Shown: piece after piece, positions 44,323-53,087 of the stretch
How positions within the stretch are numbered: the first letter of the stretch is position 1
Layout: every line of letters starts with the position of its first letter
NCBI GenBank assembly: GCA_039640505.1
Contig: CP046865.1
Span: 2,161,501 to 2,225,500, forward strand
DNA: 64,000 nucleotides
Reading direction: 5' to 3'
Source: Rhodobacteraceae bacterium Araon29
GTDB taxonomy: Bacteria > Pseudomonadota > Alphaproteobacteria > Rhodobacterales > Rhodobacteraceae
Notes under the pieces: generated by a model
What the model saw: the letters and a program-made list of their open reading frames with translations, nothing else
The model's database searches: none
What the model was told of the DNA's origin: nothing
Made by a program: the position numbers and the translations under genes

Positions 44323-45750
44323 TTAAACCCGTGAGTACTTATCTTTGTATCGAATAATATCATCCTCGCCGAGATAACAACCTATTTGTACTTCAATAAG
44401 TATCAATGGTACCTTCCCAGGGTTTTCCACACGGTGCACCGCACCAAGAGGAATATGAATAGACTCGCCCTCGAAGATGCTTTTTTCTGCACTGTTAATG
44501 CTAACTTTTGCAGTCCCTTGAACGACGATCCAATGTTCAGATCTATGATGATGACTTTGGAGGCTTAGGGCCGCACTTGGGTAAATAAAAATTTGTTTGA
44601 CTTGAAAACGTTTGGCTTTTGTCAAAGTCTCAAACCACCCCCAAGGGCGATAATCTATTGGAAACACCTCAGCTTGAGGTATTGATTTTTCTTTAAGCTG
44701 TTTAACCACTTCAGCTATATCTTGAGCGCGATCTTTGTGGGCGACTAGAACAGCATCGCGCATCGCTACGGCGATAATATTGTTGAGCCCCAACCCAACC
44801 AAGTGCTGGGTTTCATTGTCAGATTTAAGAAGTACATTTGAACAATCTATTGAAGTGGAATTTTTTGAACATACAATACCATTACTATCAGGTTTAAGTT
44901 CTTGCCAGATAGAATTCCAACCACCCAAATCGCACCATCCTCCTAGAAACGGAATAGCTACCAAATTATCAACCTTTTCCATTATCGCGTAATCGATAGA
45001 GATATTTTCACATTGCGCCCATGCTTCAGGGTCCACTCGAATAGTTTTTCGTTCTTCGCGCAAGTTTTCAACGGCAAGTGTTACCTGCTTTAAGAGATCA
45101 GGGGCATGCTTTTCAAAAGCCGAAATCATGTCGCTTGCTCGAAATAGAAAGATGCCAGAATTCCATAGGTAGCGGCCTGACTCTATAAAATTCTGAACCG
45201 TTTGTGCGTCAGGCTTCTCAATAAAATTGACGACCCGATTGGCTTCCCTGGCGTCAACAGTTTCTAATTCTAAATACCCGTAACCCGTCTCAGCTCTCTC
45301 AGGATAGATGCCAAAAGTCACAAAGCGTCCTTTCTCAACGAAAGGTAAACCTTTTGCTACAACTGAGTGGAAGGCAACGGGGTCAGAGATGGCATGGTCA
45401 CAAGGACTAATGAGCAAAACAGGATCCATACTGTTTTGTACTGCAAATATTGCAGCTGCTAGGATAGCTGGTGCTGTATTTTTCCTTTCAGGCTCTATGA
45501 AAACTGGCCCAGACTCAACACCAACCTCTAATAATTGCCTACTCGCAGTGAAATGCAGATCTTGGTGCGTAACTATCATCGGCTTAGCAAAGGAAATCAG
45601 GTCAGATTCACTTAAACATAGCGCGATGTTTTGAAACAAAGTTTTGTCGCCGATTATGGAAGAGAATTGCTTTGGATGGCTTTTTCTTGAAAGTGGCCAT
45701 AGCCTGGTACCTGAGCCTCCGGCCAAAAGGACAGGGTTTATTTCAGTCAT
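44323..45750 (-). CDS. manC: mannose-1-phosphate guanylyltransferase / mannose-6-phosphate isomerase
   Basis: Bifunctional type II enzyme making GDP-mannose for surface polysaccharide. The 475 residues have an N-terminal nucleotidyltransferase domain (about 1-290) with LLAGGSGTRLWPLSRKSHPKQF and the later FIEKPDAQTVQNFI. The C-terminal cupin domain (about 350-470) holds YRPWGWFETL, QSHHHRSEHWIVVQGTA and EGESIHIPLGAVHRVENPG, where the histidines and glutamate bind the isomerase metal. manB is not in the window. Probably monocistronic. Confidence 0.95.
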   Translation of the reverse strand: MTEINPVLLAGGSGTRLWPLSRKSHPKQFSSIIGDKTLFQNIALCLSESDLISFAKPMIVTHQDLHFTASRQLLEVGVESGPVFIEPERKNTAPAILAAAIFAVQNSMDPVLLISPCDHAISDPVAFHSVVAKGLPFVEKGRFVTFGIYPERAETGYGYLELETVDAREANRVVNFIEKPDAQTVQNFIESGRYLWNSGIFLFRASDMISAFEKHAPDLLKQVTLAVENLREERKTIRVDPEAWAQCENISIDYAIMEKVDNLVAIPFLGGWCDLGGWNSIWQELKPDSNGIVCSKNSTSIDCSNVLLKSDNETQHLVGLGLNNIIAVAMRDAVLVAHKDRAQDIAEVVKQLKEKSIPQAEVFPIDYRPWGWFETLTKAKRFQVKQIFIYPSAALSLQSHHHRSEHWIVVQGTAKVSINSAEKSIFEGESIHIPLGAVHRVENPGKVPLILIEVQIGCYLGEDDIIRYKDKYSRV

Positions 45751-46037
45751 ATGAGCTTCTCATCTATTGCTACAAAAATTTATATTCAAAACTTTAATAA
45801 TTTTTAGTTAACAGAATATAAATCATTGAAATCAGCAGCAAAGATGTGAATTTAAATTACTACAAGCTAAATTTTTTGATTTCAACAGTAAACGATGGTC
45901 AGGAGCAGTTAGCCCGCTAAATACCACCCCCGTTAAAAAATTTAGGCTGCTCAGTATATTATTGAAAACAACACTAACTATTGCTGAACCCATCGACTAT
46001 GGCTTCTCACACCCAATCCTAGTTTGTCTCTTTTAGT
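45751..46037. other. AT-rich spacer upstream of manC with a 9-bp inverted repeat
   Basis: No gene seen in 287 bases. TTGAAATCA (45826-45834) and TGATTTCAA (45877-45885) are a perfect inverted repeat 42 bases apart, 76 bases upstream of the manC ATG. This geometry fits a paired regulator site or a long-loop hairpin in the manC promoter region. Confidence 0.4.
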
Positions 46038-46898
46038 TTATACGTCCAAATCAATCCGCAAGCCATCAGCGCCCAAGAAAAATTGACCTGTCCAATTAGG
46101 CTCAACGGCCTTTTGCCAATGTTTCATTGTGAAATTAGGATCATCCGTTGGGATGAGATGATTAAGAGCTAGCATTTTTACCTCAGCCATGCTCGCAATT
46201 TTGGCTGCATCCGACGCTGATGTATGTGATGCATACAAGTGCTTTAGTAATCGGTCATCGCCGTTGCCAACCATTTTTACCAAAGGAATGATCGCATCTT
46301 CCAGCATTGCTTCGTGAATAAGTAAATCTGCCCCTTTTGCAAACTCCGCAAGCTCAGGCATAAATGCAGTGTCACCACCAAACACAACATGGTTTGTCTT
46401 AGATTTAAATGACAGGGCAAATGTATCGGTCAAGGGCGGGTGCAGTGTGCGCAACGCCGAGACATGCAAATCCCCAAGAGTAAGCACATCAGACTTGTTT
46501 ATTATATGAAAGCGCACCAACTCTCGTATGTTGGGGCGTCCTTCATCCTCTATTCTCAACTCGATATCGCTTTTCATAGACGCAAGAAAACCTTGCCAAT
46601 AAACATCTAGACCCGCAGGGCCATAAACATCAACCTTGGTTTTAAGCCCCGCTGTCCAAGAAGTGTGTAAAAGCGGACCAAGCTCAAGATAATGATCTGA
46701 ATGTAAATGTGTAATGAAAATTAAACTTAGTTCCTTTAGGTGCATGCCTTGGTTGGTGAGACCGCGCGAAACCCCTAAGCCGCAATCAATAACAATTTTT
46801 TGCCCATCCATCTCAAGGAGGTTAGATGTCGGCATATTTGAACCAGGATAAATCGCAGGGCCGCCCTTGGTGCCAAGCAACGCGACGAAATTGGGCAT
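46038..46898 (-). CDS. MBL-fold metallo-hydrolase, RNase Z / arylsulfatase-like
   Basis: A 286-residue metallo-beta-lactamase-fold hydrolase. The zinc site is ITHLHSDHYLELGPL (HxHxDH). Further ligands are the aspartate in VFGGDTAFMPEL and the histidines in LIHEAMLED and YASHTSASDAAKIA. The order matches the RNase Z/ElaC-like group, but it lacks an obvious flexible arm, so an AtsA-like or phosphodiesterase role is as likely. The ATG at 46898 follows GGAGAGG closely; the frame is open 14 codons further. Stands alone between manC and the rfb operon. Confidence 0.83.
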   Translation of the reverse strand: MPNFVALLGTKGGPAIYPGSNMPTSNLLEMDGQKIVIDCGLGVSRGLTNQGMHLKELSLIFITHLHSDHYLELGPLLHTSWTAGLKTKVDVYGPAGLDVYWQGFLASMKSDIELRIEDEGRPNIRELVRFHIINKSDVLTLGDLHVSALRTLHPPLTDTFALSFKSKTNHVVFGGDTAFMPELAEFAKGADLLIHEAMLEDAIIPLVKMVGNGDDRLLKHLYASHTSASDAAKIASMAEVKMLALNHLIPTDDPNFTMKHWQKAVEPNWTGQFFLGADGLRIDLDV

Positions 46899-47271
46899 TA
46901 AACCTCTCCTTCCGATAAATTCGTGTACTGAATTCAACAAGGCATTCTATACGCTCGCAATAATAGTCAGCACTAGAAAATTTCTTATTCAACCATAAAA
47001 TAGATAGTCAAGAAAATAAGATCTATTAATTGCCTTAAAAAAGTTTATCGGAAAAATTTAGAGACGAAAACAATAACTTTTTGTCCCTGTAGTGAACCTA
47101 TAAATTGGGAATCTTAAGCTATCGAAAATAATGCCTGTAAAAAAATTCCGAACTTTTCCACCTTATAAAGCCGTCACTAAAAAGTTTATTTCCTGCATGA
47201 AACAGTATTACTATGACGATAGAAAGCGCTTGCAGCGCTATCTATTTCGGCTCAATATTTCATAAAAATGT
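46899..47271. other. 373-base AT-rich intergenic region
   Basis: No gene supported. It should contain the minus-strand promoter of the MBL-fold gene in its 46899-47000 part. Its other end holds the hairpin that follows rfbA (47218-47246). Nothing else recognisable. Confidence 0.4.
47218..47246 (-). terminator. hairpin 3' of rfbA
   Basis: GATAGA-a-AGCGCT, loop TGC, AGCGCT-a-TCTATT forms a two-part stem with one internal A/A mismatch. It begins about 25 bases after the rfbA stop on the minus strand. No long T-run follows, but position and strength make it the likely end of the rfbCBDA transcript. Confidence 0.55.
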
Positions 47272-48153
47272 TTATTCAGGCTGCGAATTTAGATTTTTTA
47301 AATAAACACCGTAAGAATTCTTATTGTACTTTTCCGCCTGCTCTACTAGTTGGCCCTCGTCAATGAAGCCACGACGAAAAGCGACCTCTTCTGGAGAACC
47401 CATTTGTAGTCCCTGTCGTTCCGTCAGTGTTTTAACGAAGTTACCCGCGTCAAGAAGAGAGCTATGTGTTCCAGTATCAAGCCAAGCAAAACCACGTCCC
47501 ATGCGTTTCACGGTTAGTTTGTCTTCTTTCAAAAAACTGTTTAACACTGCCACGATTTCTAGTTCACCGCGAGCGGATGGCTTTACCTGTTTTGCTCTCT
47601 CTGGCGCTGTCTGGTCAACAAAATATAGTCCAGTTACAGCATAATTCGACGCTGGAACCTCTGGTTTCTCGATGATTGAAGTAGCTTTCCCAGCCTCATC
47701 AAAACCGACAACCCCATAACGCTCAGGGTCGGTAACATGATATCCAAAAACGGTTGCGCCGTTTGATTTTGTATTAGCTGCCGCTAAAACTTCGGGTAAA
47801 CCGTGACCAAAAAATATGTTGTCACCAAGAATTAGGGCAGAAGGTGCGCCATCTAAAAACTTTTCCGCCAGTATGAACGCTTGCGCCAGCCCATCTGGAC
47901 TTGGCTGTATTTTGTAGCTCAGACTGATACCCCATTGACTTCCGTCACTCAGAACACGCTCGTACTGTCCAATATCTTCCGGTGTTGATATGATTAAAAC
48001 TTCTCTAATTCCAGACAGCATGAGCACAGAGAGAGGGTAATAAATCATGGGCTTATCATAAACAGGCAACAGCTGCTTCGAGACACCTATGGTCAAAGGA
48101 TACAGTCGTGTTCCAGAGCCACCTGCAAGTATAATTCCCTTACGCTGTTTCAT
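47272..48153 (-). CDS. rfbA: glucose-1-phosphate thymidylyltransferase
   Basis: First step of dTDP-L-rhamnose synthesis, joining dTTP and glucose 1-phosphate. The 293 residues are the full family length. ILAGGSGTRLYPLTIGVSKQLLPVYDKPMIYYPL (in parts) is the nucleotide and catalytic loop, LGDNIFFGHGL the metal-binding region, then SIIEKPEVPASNYAVTGLYF and RGFAWLDTGTHSSLLDA. Last gene of the rfbCBDA operon, overlapping rfbD by 14 bases. Confidence 0.97.
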   Translation of the reverse strand: MKQRKGIILAGGSGTRLYPLTIGVSKQLLPVYDKPMIYYPLSVLMLSGIREVLIISTPEDIGQYERVLSDGSQWGISLSYKIQPSPDGLAQAFILAEKFLDGAPSALILGDNIFFGHGLPEVLAAANTKSNGATVFGYHVTDPERYGVVGFDEAGKATSIIEKPEVPASNYAVTGLYFVDQTAPERAKQVKPSARGELEIVAVLNSFLKEDKLTVKRMGRGFAWLDTGTHSSLLDAGNFVKTLTERQGLQMGSPEEVAFRRGFIDEGQLVEQAEKYNKNSYGVYLKNLNSQPE

Positions 48154-48997
48154 TTTCTTTCTCCAAATCTCTTAAAATATTTTCCAACCCCTCCCGCCAG
48201 CTGGGGCGCAAGATATTAAATATACTTTCTGTCGAGTTACAATCTAATCGACTATTGAGCGGCCTTTTAGCAGGCGTTGAGTATTCGGATGTCGGGATGG
48301 GGAGTGCAATGGTTTCCCGTCCTACCTGCTCAAATATTGCATTGGCAAAACTGTACCAGCTGACATCCGGAGTTCCACTTAAGTGGTAAATACCAGACTT
48401 GCTAGGCGCATTGATCAATTGGTGCGCAATCTCTACGCAGGCTTTTGCAATATCCCGTGCAGGTGTCGGGCCACCAATTTGATCATCAACAACGGTTAAA
48501 CTTTCTCGTGTCTTTAAGAGGTGCAGCATTGTCTTTACAAAGTTATTACCATGGGCCGAGACGACCCAGGATGTACGTAATATAGCGTAAGTTGCACCAG
48601 ATGATTTGATGGCTTCTTCACCCTTTTGCTTACTCCTTCCATAAGCATTTTGTGGGTTTGTTTGGTCGGTAGCTCGCCAAGCCGTTTCGCCAGTCCCCTC
48701 AAAAACATAATCCGTCGAGGTATGTACAAAGGGGATATTCAGTTCAGCACAGACTTTTGCCATTGCGCCGGGGGCCGCGCCATTAATCAGGTTGGCCAGT
48801 TCTTCTTCACTCTCTGCCTCGTCGACTCCTGTGTAAGCAGCAGCATTTATAACAGCAATGGGTTCATATTGCTTGATAACATCTGCACAGGCCTGTGGAT
48901 CCTTAAGATCTGCTTGCGATCTGTCTAATGCCACAATGTCAGTTAACATTTGGAGTTCGCGAGCCACCTGACCTGTTTTACCAAAAACCAAAATCAT
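48140..48997 (-). CDS. rfbD: dTDP-4-dehydrorhamnose reductase
   Basis: Final step to dTDP-L-rhamnose, an NAD(P)H-dependent reduction. The 285 residues are an extended SDR. The N-terminal [12 protein letters not shown] is the dinucleotide site, [16 protein letters not shown] follows, and [14 protein letters not shown] and [12 protein letters not shown] carry the Thr/Tyr/Lys catalytic set. [19 protein letters not shown] follows. Coupled to both neighbours by overlap. Confidence 0.96.
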   Translation of the reverse strand: MILVFGKTGQVARELQMLTDIVALDRSQADLKDPQACADVIKQYEPIAVINAAAYTGVDEAESEEELANLINGAAPGAMAKVCAELNIPFVHTSTDYVFEGTGETAWRATDQTNPQNAYGRSKQKGEEAIKSSGATYAILRTSWVVSAHGNNFVKTMLHLLKTRESLTVVDDQIGGPTPARDIAKACVEIAHQLINAPSKSGIYHLSGTPDVSWYSFANAIFEQVGRETIALPIPTSEYSTPAKRPLNSRLDCNSTESIFNILRPSWREGLENILRDLEKENETA

Positions 48998-50043
48998 GTC
49001 TTGTTTCCTAGTCGTTTACCAACCCCTTGGCGTGCAAGAAGTGGTCGCCACCAAGCTTCGTTGTCCAAGTACCAACTGACTGTTTTCTCTAATCCCGCTT
49101 CAACTGTGACAGAGGGACTCCATCCAAGTTCTTCTTTGATCCGGCTTGGGTCGATTGCATATCTCGCATCATGTCCTGGACGATCGGCCACAAAGTTGAT
49201 GAGTTCTGAGTACTTGCCTTCAGCTTTTGGCTGAAGTCTATCCAAGATAGAACACAGTGTTTCGACAAGTTCTAGATTAGTGCGCTCATTTTCTCCACCA
49301 ATATTGTAACTTCGGCCAGCCTGCCCTTTCTCAAGAACAAGAAGAAGAGCATCTGCGTGGTCTTCCACGTAAAGCCAGTCCCTAACGTTGCTGCCATTTC
49401 CATAAATCGGTATAGGCTTTCCAGCCAAAGCGTTAAGTATCACAATCGGAATGAGCTTTTCTGGAAAATGGTAAGGCCCATAATTATTTGCGCAATTTGT
49501 TAGAACTATTGGCAGCCCATATGTCTCATACCAAGCCCGCACTAAATGATCGGAGCTTGCTTTTGAGGCAGAGTAAGGACTTCGGGGATCGTATGGTGTG
49601 TCTTCAGTGAATTTGATGTTTGGATTATCTGGAAGGCTGCCAAAGACTTCATCTGTGCTGATATGGTGAAAGCGGAAACTTTGAGGAGAACTTTGAGCCA
49701 TCCAATATGAACGAGTTGCTTCTAACATATTGAATGTACCCGTCACATTGGTCTCAATGAAATCCGCTGGTCCATCGATAGATCGATCAACATGGGACTC
49801 AGCGGCAAGATGCATGACTACGTTTGGCCTGTGCTTATTGAAAATATTATCAAGGGCACCGCGATCTCGGATGTCCGCTTTTTCAAATGAATAATTCGGA
49901 TGGTCTGCAACAGTCGCCACATTTTCCAAGCAAGCCGCGTAGGTGAGTGCATCGACATTCACCACGGAATGACCCCGCTCAATAGCTATACGAACGACAG
50001 CAGAGCCAATAAATCCAGCCCCACCAGTTACAAGCATCTTCAT
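48994..50043 (-). CDS. rfbB: dTDP-glucose 4,6-dehydratase
   Basis: Second step of dTDP-L-rhamnose synthesis. The 349-residue extended SDR starts [18 protein letters not shown] (NAD site). It carries [28 protein letters not shown] with the catalytic Thr-Asp-Glu, and [22 protein letters not shown] with the YxxxK pair. [17 protein letters not shown] and [15 protein letters not shown] complete the family pattern. Overlaps rfbC and rfbD by four bases each. Confidence 0.97.
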   Translation of the reverse strand: MKMLVTGGAGFIGSAVVRIAIERGHSVVNVDALTYAACLENVATVADHPNYSFEKADIRDRGALDNIFNKHRPNVVMHLAAESHVDRSIDGPADFIETNVTGTFNMLEATRSYWMAQSSPQSFRFHHISTDEVFGSLPDNPNIKFTEDTPYDPRSPYSASKASSDHLVRAWYETYGLPIVLTNCANNYGPYHFPEKLIPIVILNALAGKPIPIYGNGSNVRDWLYVEDHADALLLVLEKGQAGRSYNIGGENERTNLELVETLCSILDRLQPKAEGKYSELINFVADRPGHDARYAIDPSRIKEELGWSPSVTVEAGLEKTVSWYLDNEAWWRPLLARQGVGKRLGNKT

Positions 50044-50609
50044 GAGTTAACTCCATACAGGAATGGACTATCAAAATCTTTCAATAACAGAGCGCTTTGG
50101 TCTTTATCACTTAGAAAAGGCTTGCCTCTCAATGGCCACTGAATTTCGACACTTGGATCATTCCAAAGCAAACATCCTTCGGTCTCCGGTGCATAATATT
50201 CAGAGCACTTATACACGATCTCGCTATCGGGTTCGAGTGTTAGAAAGCCATGCGCAAATCCGGCAGGAATATATAGTTGATGACCATTATCAGCCGTCAA
50301 CTCATACCCTTCCCAATGGCCATAAGTTGGGCTGCCTTTTCTGATATCGACTGCCAAATCAAAAATCGCGCCCCTTCCACATCTAACCAACTTCGCCTGG
50401 GCATAAGGGGGAGCTTGGAAATGTAGACCCCGTAATGTTCCAACTTCCCTGGACAGTGAGTGGTTATCTTGCACGAACTCAACATCAATGCCAAACTCCA
50501 AGTATTTTATCCTACTATAGACTTCGGCAAAAAAACCTCTCTTGTCTGGGTAGCGTCTTGGCTTTATAATTTTAAGGTCTTTCAAATAGTTCTCCCTCTC
50601 TTTAATCAT
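50040..50609 (-). CDS. rfbC: dTDP-4-dehydrorhamnose 3,5-epimerase
   Basis: Third enzyme of dTDP-L-rhamnose synthesis and first gene of the operon. The 189 residues form the RmlC cupin. [18 protein letters not shown] is at the start, and [23 protein letters not shown] contains the catalytic-histidine region. [25 protein letters not shown] and the aromatic-rich [22 protein letters not shown] (in parts) follow. Order C-B-D-A with overlapping genes assures balanced expression. Confidence 0.96.
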   Translation of the reverse strand: MIKERENYLKDLKIIKPRRYPDKRGFFAEVYSRIKYLEFGIDVEFVQDNHSLSREVGTLRGLHFQAPPYAQAKLVRCGRGAIFDLAVDIRKGSPTYGHWEGYELTADNGHQLYIPAGFAHGFLTLEPDSEIVYKCSEYYAPETEGCLLWNDPSVEIQWPLRGKPFLSDKDQSALLLKDFDSPFLYGVNS

Positions 50610-50689
50610 TGTAAATTACACCAGTTTCCAAAGGCATATAGTATCAACTTATCTAACGTCTAAACATATATATTAATCTTTTTATGCCA

Positions 50690-50732
50690 TCTCGACAAAC
50701 CAGCGGTTATAAAAACTTGATGCTTGTCGAGA
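50690..50732. promoter_or_regulatory. 9-bp inverted repeat upstream of the rfb operon
   Basis: TCTCGACAA at 50690-50698 and TTGTCGAGA at 50724-50732 are perfect inverted copies 25 bases apart. They lie 80-120 bases upstream of the rfbC ATG on its promoter side. A repressor/activator operator pair or a hairpin are both possible. Confidence 0.4.
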
Positions 50733-51306
50733 CACTAATTCTAATTTTTACACCAAGGCAACATATGAGAGACATTACAACTTTTTCACTGCTTACCCTT
50801 AATGTTCATGTCTTAAACAATTTGACAAAGGTCTTTGCCATAGTTGAAAATTGATTTGCGCGATGCCCTAGTTTTTTTCATGGTTGTTACACCGAGCAAT
50901 TGGAAGAAAAAAATTCCTGGTCATACTTGCTTCACAAGCACCAAACCAAATATGCCAAATCCATCGTGAACATCTTAAAATAGTAGATTAAAGTAATAAA
51001 ATTCTCGACCTAAGGCGCAATAATTGCAGAGTTTAAACAAATCATTTTCTTAACTATATTATTCATTCTAACAGAATTGTGATTTTAATTACTGCGCCTC
51101 TAGCTATCCTCCCATGTATTGCTTGTATTGCTGACTTTAAAGTGCCTACTAACCTTGGCCCTATTAATTTGCCTTGATTAGTTACAGTGATTATAGAATT
51201 GCTTGGTGAATTTTTTTCGACAAAAAACATTTTACTAAATTGAAGGCACGCTTCAAGCTACGAAAATTGAAATTTGATAGCACCACAAGACTATAAGGTG
51301 GAAATT

Positions 51307-51375
51307 ATGATTGTCCTTAAACGACGGAGACACTTTTATGCCCAGCCTACCTTAGCAACGTTTTTAACTAAATAG
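51307..51375 (+). CDS. possible 22-residue peptide
   Basis: ATG at 51307, stop at 51373-51375. AAGGTGG lies five bases before the start, the only good ribosome site in the 1.2-kb region. The peptide is basic at the start (LKRRRHFYAQP) with a hydrophobic end. It could be a leader peptide, a small toxin-like peptide or a chance frame. Confidence 0.2.
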   Translation: MIVLKRRRHFYAQPTLATFLTK

Positions 51376-51798
51376 CGCACTGTATAAGCCACCGAAAAAT
51401 CAACTTTTGTAAATCTTTAAGAAAGTAGTGACCCTATACCATTTTTACCTTTTTATCTTTTGTAAACCAGATGAATCAACATCTTCATGTTAAAGTCAGG
51501 GGCATTGGCTTAGTTATAAACTGCGCAGTTTTTTATCTTTTTCCACACACTTATCTAGTAGCGCAATGATGTTTCCAATCTTAGCCTCAACGAATTATTT
51601 TCATATGACCCCACCATTACAAACTTGCCTAACGCAATTTAGTTCAACAAGTTTAACACATTTCCTTGCTTGCCCTCGCCAAAATAATATTTGGACGAAA
51701 GTTGATAAGGTTAGTACTACCTTATTATGTTTTCAAACATACTCTCTGAAATAATTTACTTCGCGGGTCTTAACTGTGCCGAGTTCCACGAAACCATG

Positions 51799-51823
51799 CT
51801 TATCGGAACACCCAAGCCCCTGA
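51799..51823. repeat. 25-bp direct repeat, copy 1
   Basis: Starts CTTATCGGAAC and ends CCCAAGCCCCTGA. It matches the copy at 52570-52594 at 24 of 25 positions (A versus C at position 12). The two copies bracket the AbrB-Doc pair exactly, 23 bases after the Doc stop and 104 bases upstream of the AbrB start. Confidence 0.75.
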
Positions 51824-51845
51824 AGTAAATGACTATTACGTGGGT

Positions 51846-52244
51846 TTAACTTTTTATCTCTTTCAAGTTTTTCCTAATCCACTGCGCGAGTTCATCTTCA
51901 CTGATATCACTCGCAGCGACGCGAATAATGGTCTTATACTTGGCTTCAGGTGAGGCTGCTAAATCGTATCCGTTTAACTTCAAAAACAGGCGCATTGCGA
52001 TTAATGCCGTGCGTTTATTAGAATCATTGAACGGATAATTTTTCGCTAGCCCAAACCCGTAGGCGGCAGCGAGTTCGGCTACGTCTGGTTTTGGGTCAGA
52101 ATAATGATAGGAATTTTCGGGCCGTGATAAGGCAGACAAAAGCAATCCCTCATCACGAAGCCCCGGTAGTCCACCATGTTCATTGATTTGCCGATAATGA
52201 AAGGCCTTTATGACGCGCAAATTGATCCAGATCGGTTCCGTCAT
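51846..52244 (-). CDS. doc: type II toxin, death-on-curing (Doc/Fic) family
   Basis: Doc toxins phosphorylate elongation factor Tu and halt translation. The 132-residue protein has the Doc form: IKAFHYRQINEHGGLPGLRDEGLLLSAL near the N-terminus. The Fic-loop AKNYPFNDSNKRTALIAMRLFLKLNGYD occupies about residues 67-94. The usual first histidine of the loop (HxFxxxNKRT) is tyrosine here (Y70), and the small residue before NKRT is S75. Loss of the catalytic His may mean a weakened or inactive toxin, or a subfamily variant. Overlaps the antitoxin gene by four bases. Confidence 0.85.
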   Translation of the reverse strand: MTEPIWINLRVIKAFHYRQINEHGGLPGLRDEGLLLSALSRPENSYHYSDPKPDVAELAAAYGFGLAKNYPFNDSNKRTALIAMRLFLKLNGYDLAASPEAKYKTIIRVAASDISEDELAQWIRKNLKEIKS

Positions 52245-52465
52245 TTAGCCAGTTTTCGCAAGATGTCACGATCTTCGCGCATGATGTCTTCTGCAACCGC
52301 AATCTGAGCATCAAATTCAGGGTCATAGGGAGTAAGCTCAATGCCGTTCTCCGTTTCAATAACATGCAAGACGTCCCCTTTATCGACCCGGAGTTTGGTC
52401 AAAATTTCTTTCGGCAATAGAACGCCAGCGGAATTACCAACAGATTTAATTGTGAGCGCAGTCAT
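52241..52465 (-). CDS. AbrB/MazE-type antitoxin
   Basis: A 74-residue antitoxin. The SpoVT-AbrB swapped-hairpin DNA-binding domain is at residues 1-47 (TIKSVGNSAGVLLPKEILTKLRVDKGDVLHV, read in parts). An acidic C-terminal tail (DAQIAVAEDIMREDRDILRKLAK) would wrap the toxin. First gene of the pair, ATGA-coupled to doc, likely repressing its own promoter in the 52466-52569 spacer. Confidence 0.87.
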   Translation of the reverse strand: MTALTIKSVGNSAGVLLPKEILTKLRVDKGDVLHVIETENGIELTPYDPEFDAQIAVAEDIMREDRDILRKLAK

Positions 52466-52569
52466 CGAGTTTCATCCAATCTTACAGAATTTTATAACAA
52501 ATGTTATAACGCAATTGATTGGGGAAATCAAATGCAAGTGTCTGAAAATCACCAGCCGGAACCCTGGCC

Positions 52570-52594
52570 CTTATCGGAACCCCCAAGCCCCTGA
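52570..52594. repeat. 25-bp direct repeat, copy 2
   Basis: Second copy of the repeat flanking the toxin-antitoxin pair, reading CTTATCGGAACCCCCAAGC and then the shared end. One mismatch to copy 1. It lies on the antitoxin's promoter side and upstream of the VanZ gene. Looks like the scar of a site-specific insertion or a recombination duplication. Confidence 0.75.
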
Positions 52595-52680
52595 TGAGGC
52601 GCGCCTTTCGCTCTATCCGCGAACCTCCAAAATCATAGCTTTTCCTTGTGTTATGAGCCCAGCGCCTATACGCGGTTCAC

Positions 52681-53025
52681 ATGCGCAAGTACCTCGATAT
52701 CCCGCTTACATTAATAGTGACGACTGTTTTGACAGTGGCCATGCTTTGGCCCATCAATCAGCCGCCCCCAGCGCCAGATAGCACCGACAAACTTGTGCAT
52801 CTCATTGCCTTCGCAGCTCTGGTCTTTCCACTCGCTCGTACAGGCCGCTTTGGATTGATCCCCATCTTTGTTGGTGGAAGTGTCTTTGGCGGCCTTATAG
52901 AGGTCATCCAACCTTCCTTTGGACGCAGCTCGGATATGCAGGATTGGATTGTGGATATCGCAGGTGTGGGGCTCGGACTTGTGCTCGCGTTGCTCTATCG
53001 TCAGTTTCGGAAGCATCGCGTTTGA
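52681..53025 (+). CDS. VanZ family membrane protein
   Basis: A 114-residue protein with about four membrane segments. The VanZ-like pattern is clear: PDSTDKLVHLIAFAALVFPLA and GGLIEVIQPSFGRSSDMQDWIVDIAGVGLGLVL (in parts). The DKxxHxxAF and GxxxExxQ...R...D(x)xxDxxGxxxG motifs are the family's conserved polar residues inside the membrane. Known from teicoplanin resistance and polysaccharide loci; true activity unknown. No strong ribosome site upstream. Convergent with the hypothetical pair. Confidence 0.85.
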   Translation: MRKYLDIPLTLIVTTVLTVAMLWPINQPPPAPDSTDKLVHLIAFAALVFPLARTGRFGLIPIFVGGSVFGGLIEVIQPSFGRSSDMQDWIVDIAGVGLGLVLALLYRQFRKHRV

Positions 53026-53087
53026 CTATCCAGTTGTAAATATTTCGCCTTTTGGTTGTGAAAAATTTCGTTTCGGGATTTGGAGTT

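Larger units (their letters stand above)
50610..51845. other. 1.2-kb AT-rich region without convincing genes
   Basis: Between rfbC and the toxin gene. The part next to rfbC must hold the rfb promoter and carries a perfect inverted repeat (50690-50732). Elsewhere there are frequent stops on both strands. The only long frame (51566-51754) has unnatural composition and no ribosome site. A 22-codon frame at 51307-51375 has a good AAGGTGG upstream. The 3' end carries the first copy of a 25-bp direct repeat (51799-51823). It may be decayed mobile DNA. Confidence 0.45.

Noticed and set aside
50820-50850. TTGACA promoter-like box on the plus strand
   Set aside because: The matching -10 (TGAAAA at 17 bases) is poor and no plus-strand gene follows.
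51566-51754. A 62-codon frame in the 1.2-kb empty region
   Set aside because: No ribosome site, unusual Thr/Phe/Gln/Ser-rich composition, no recognisable motif.
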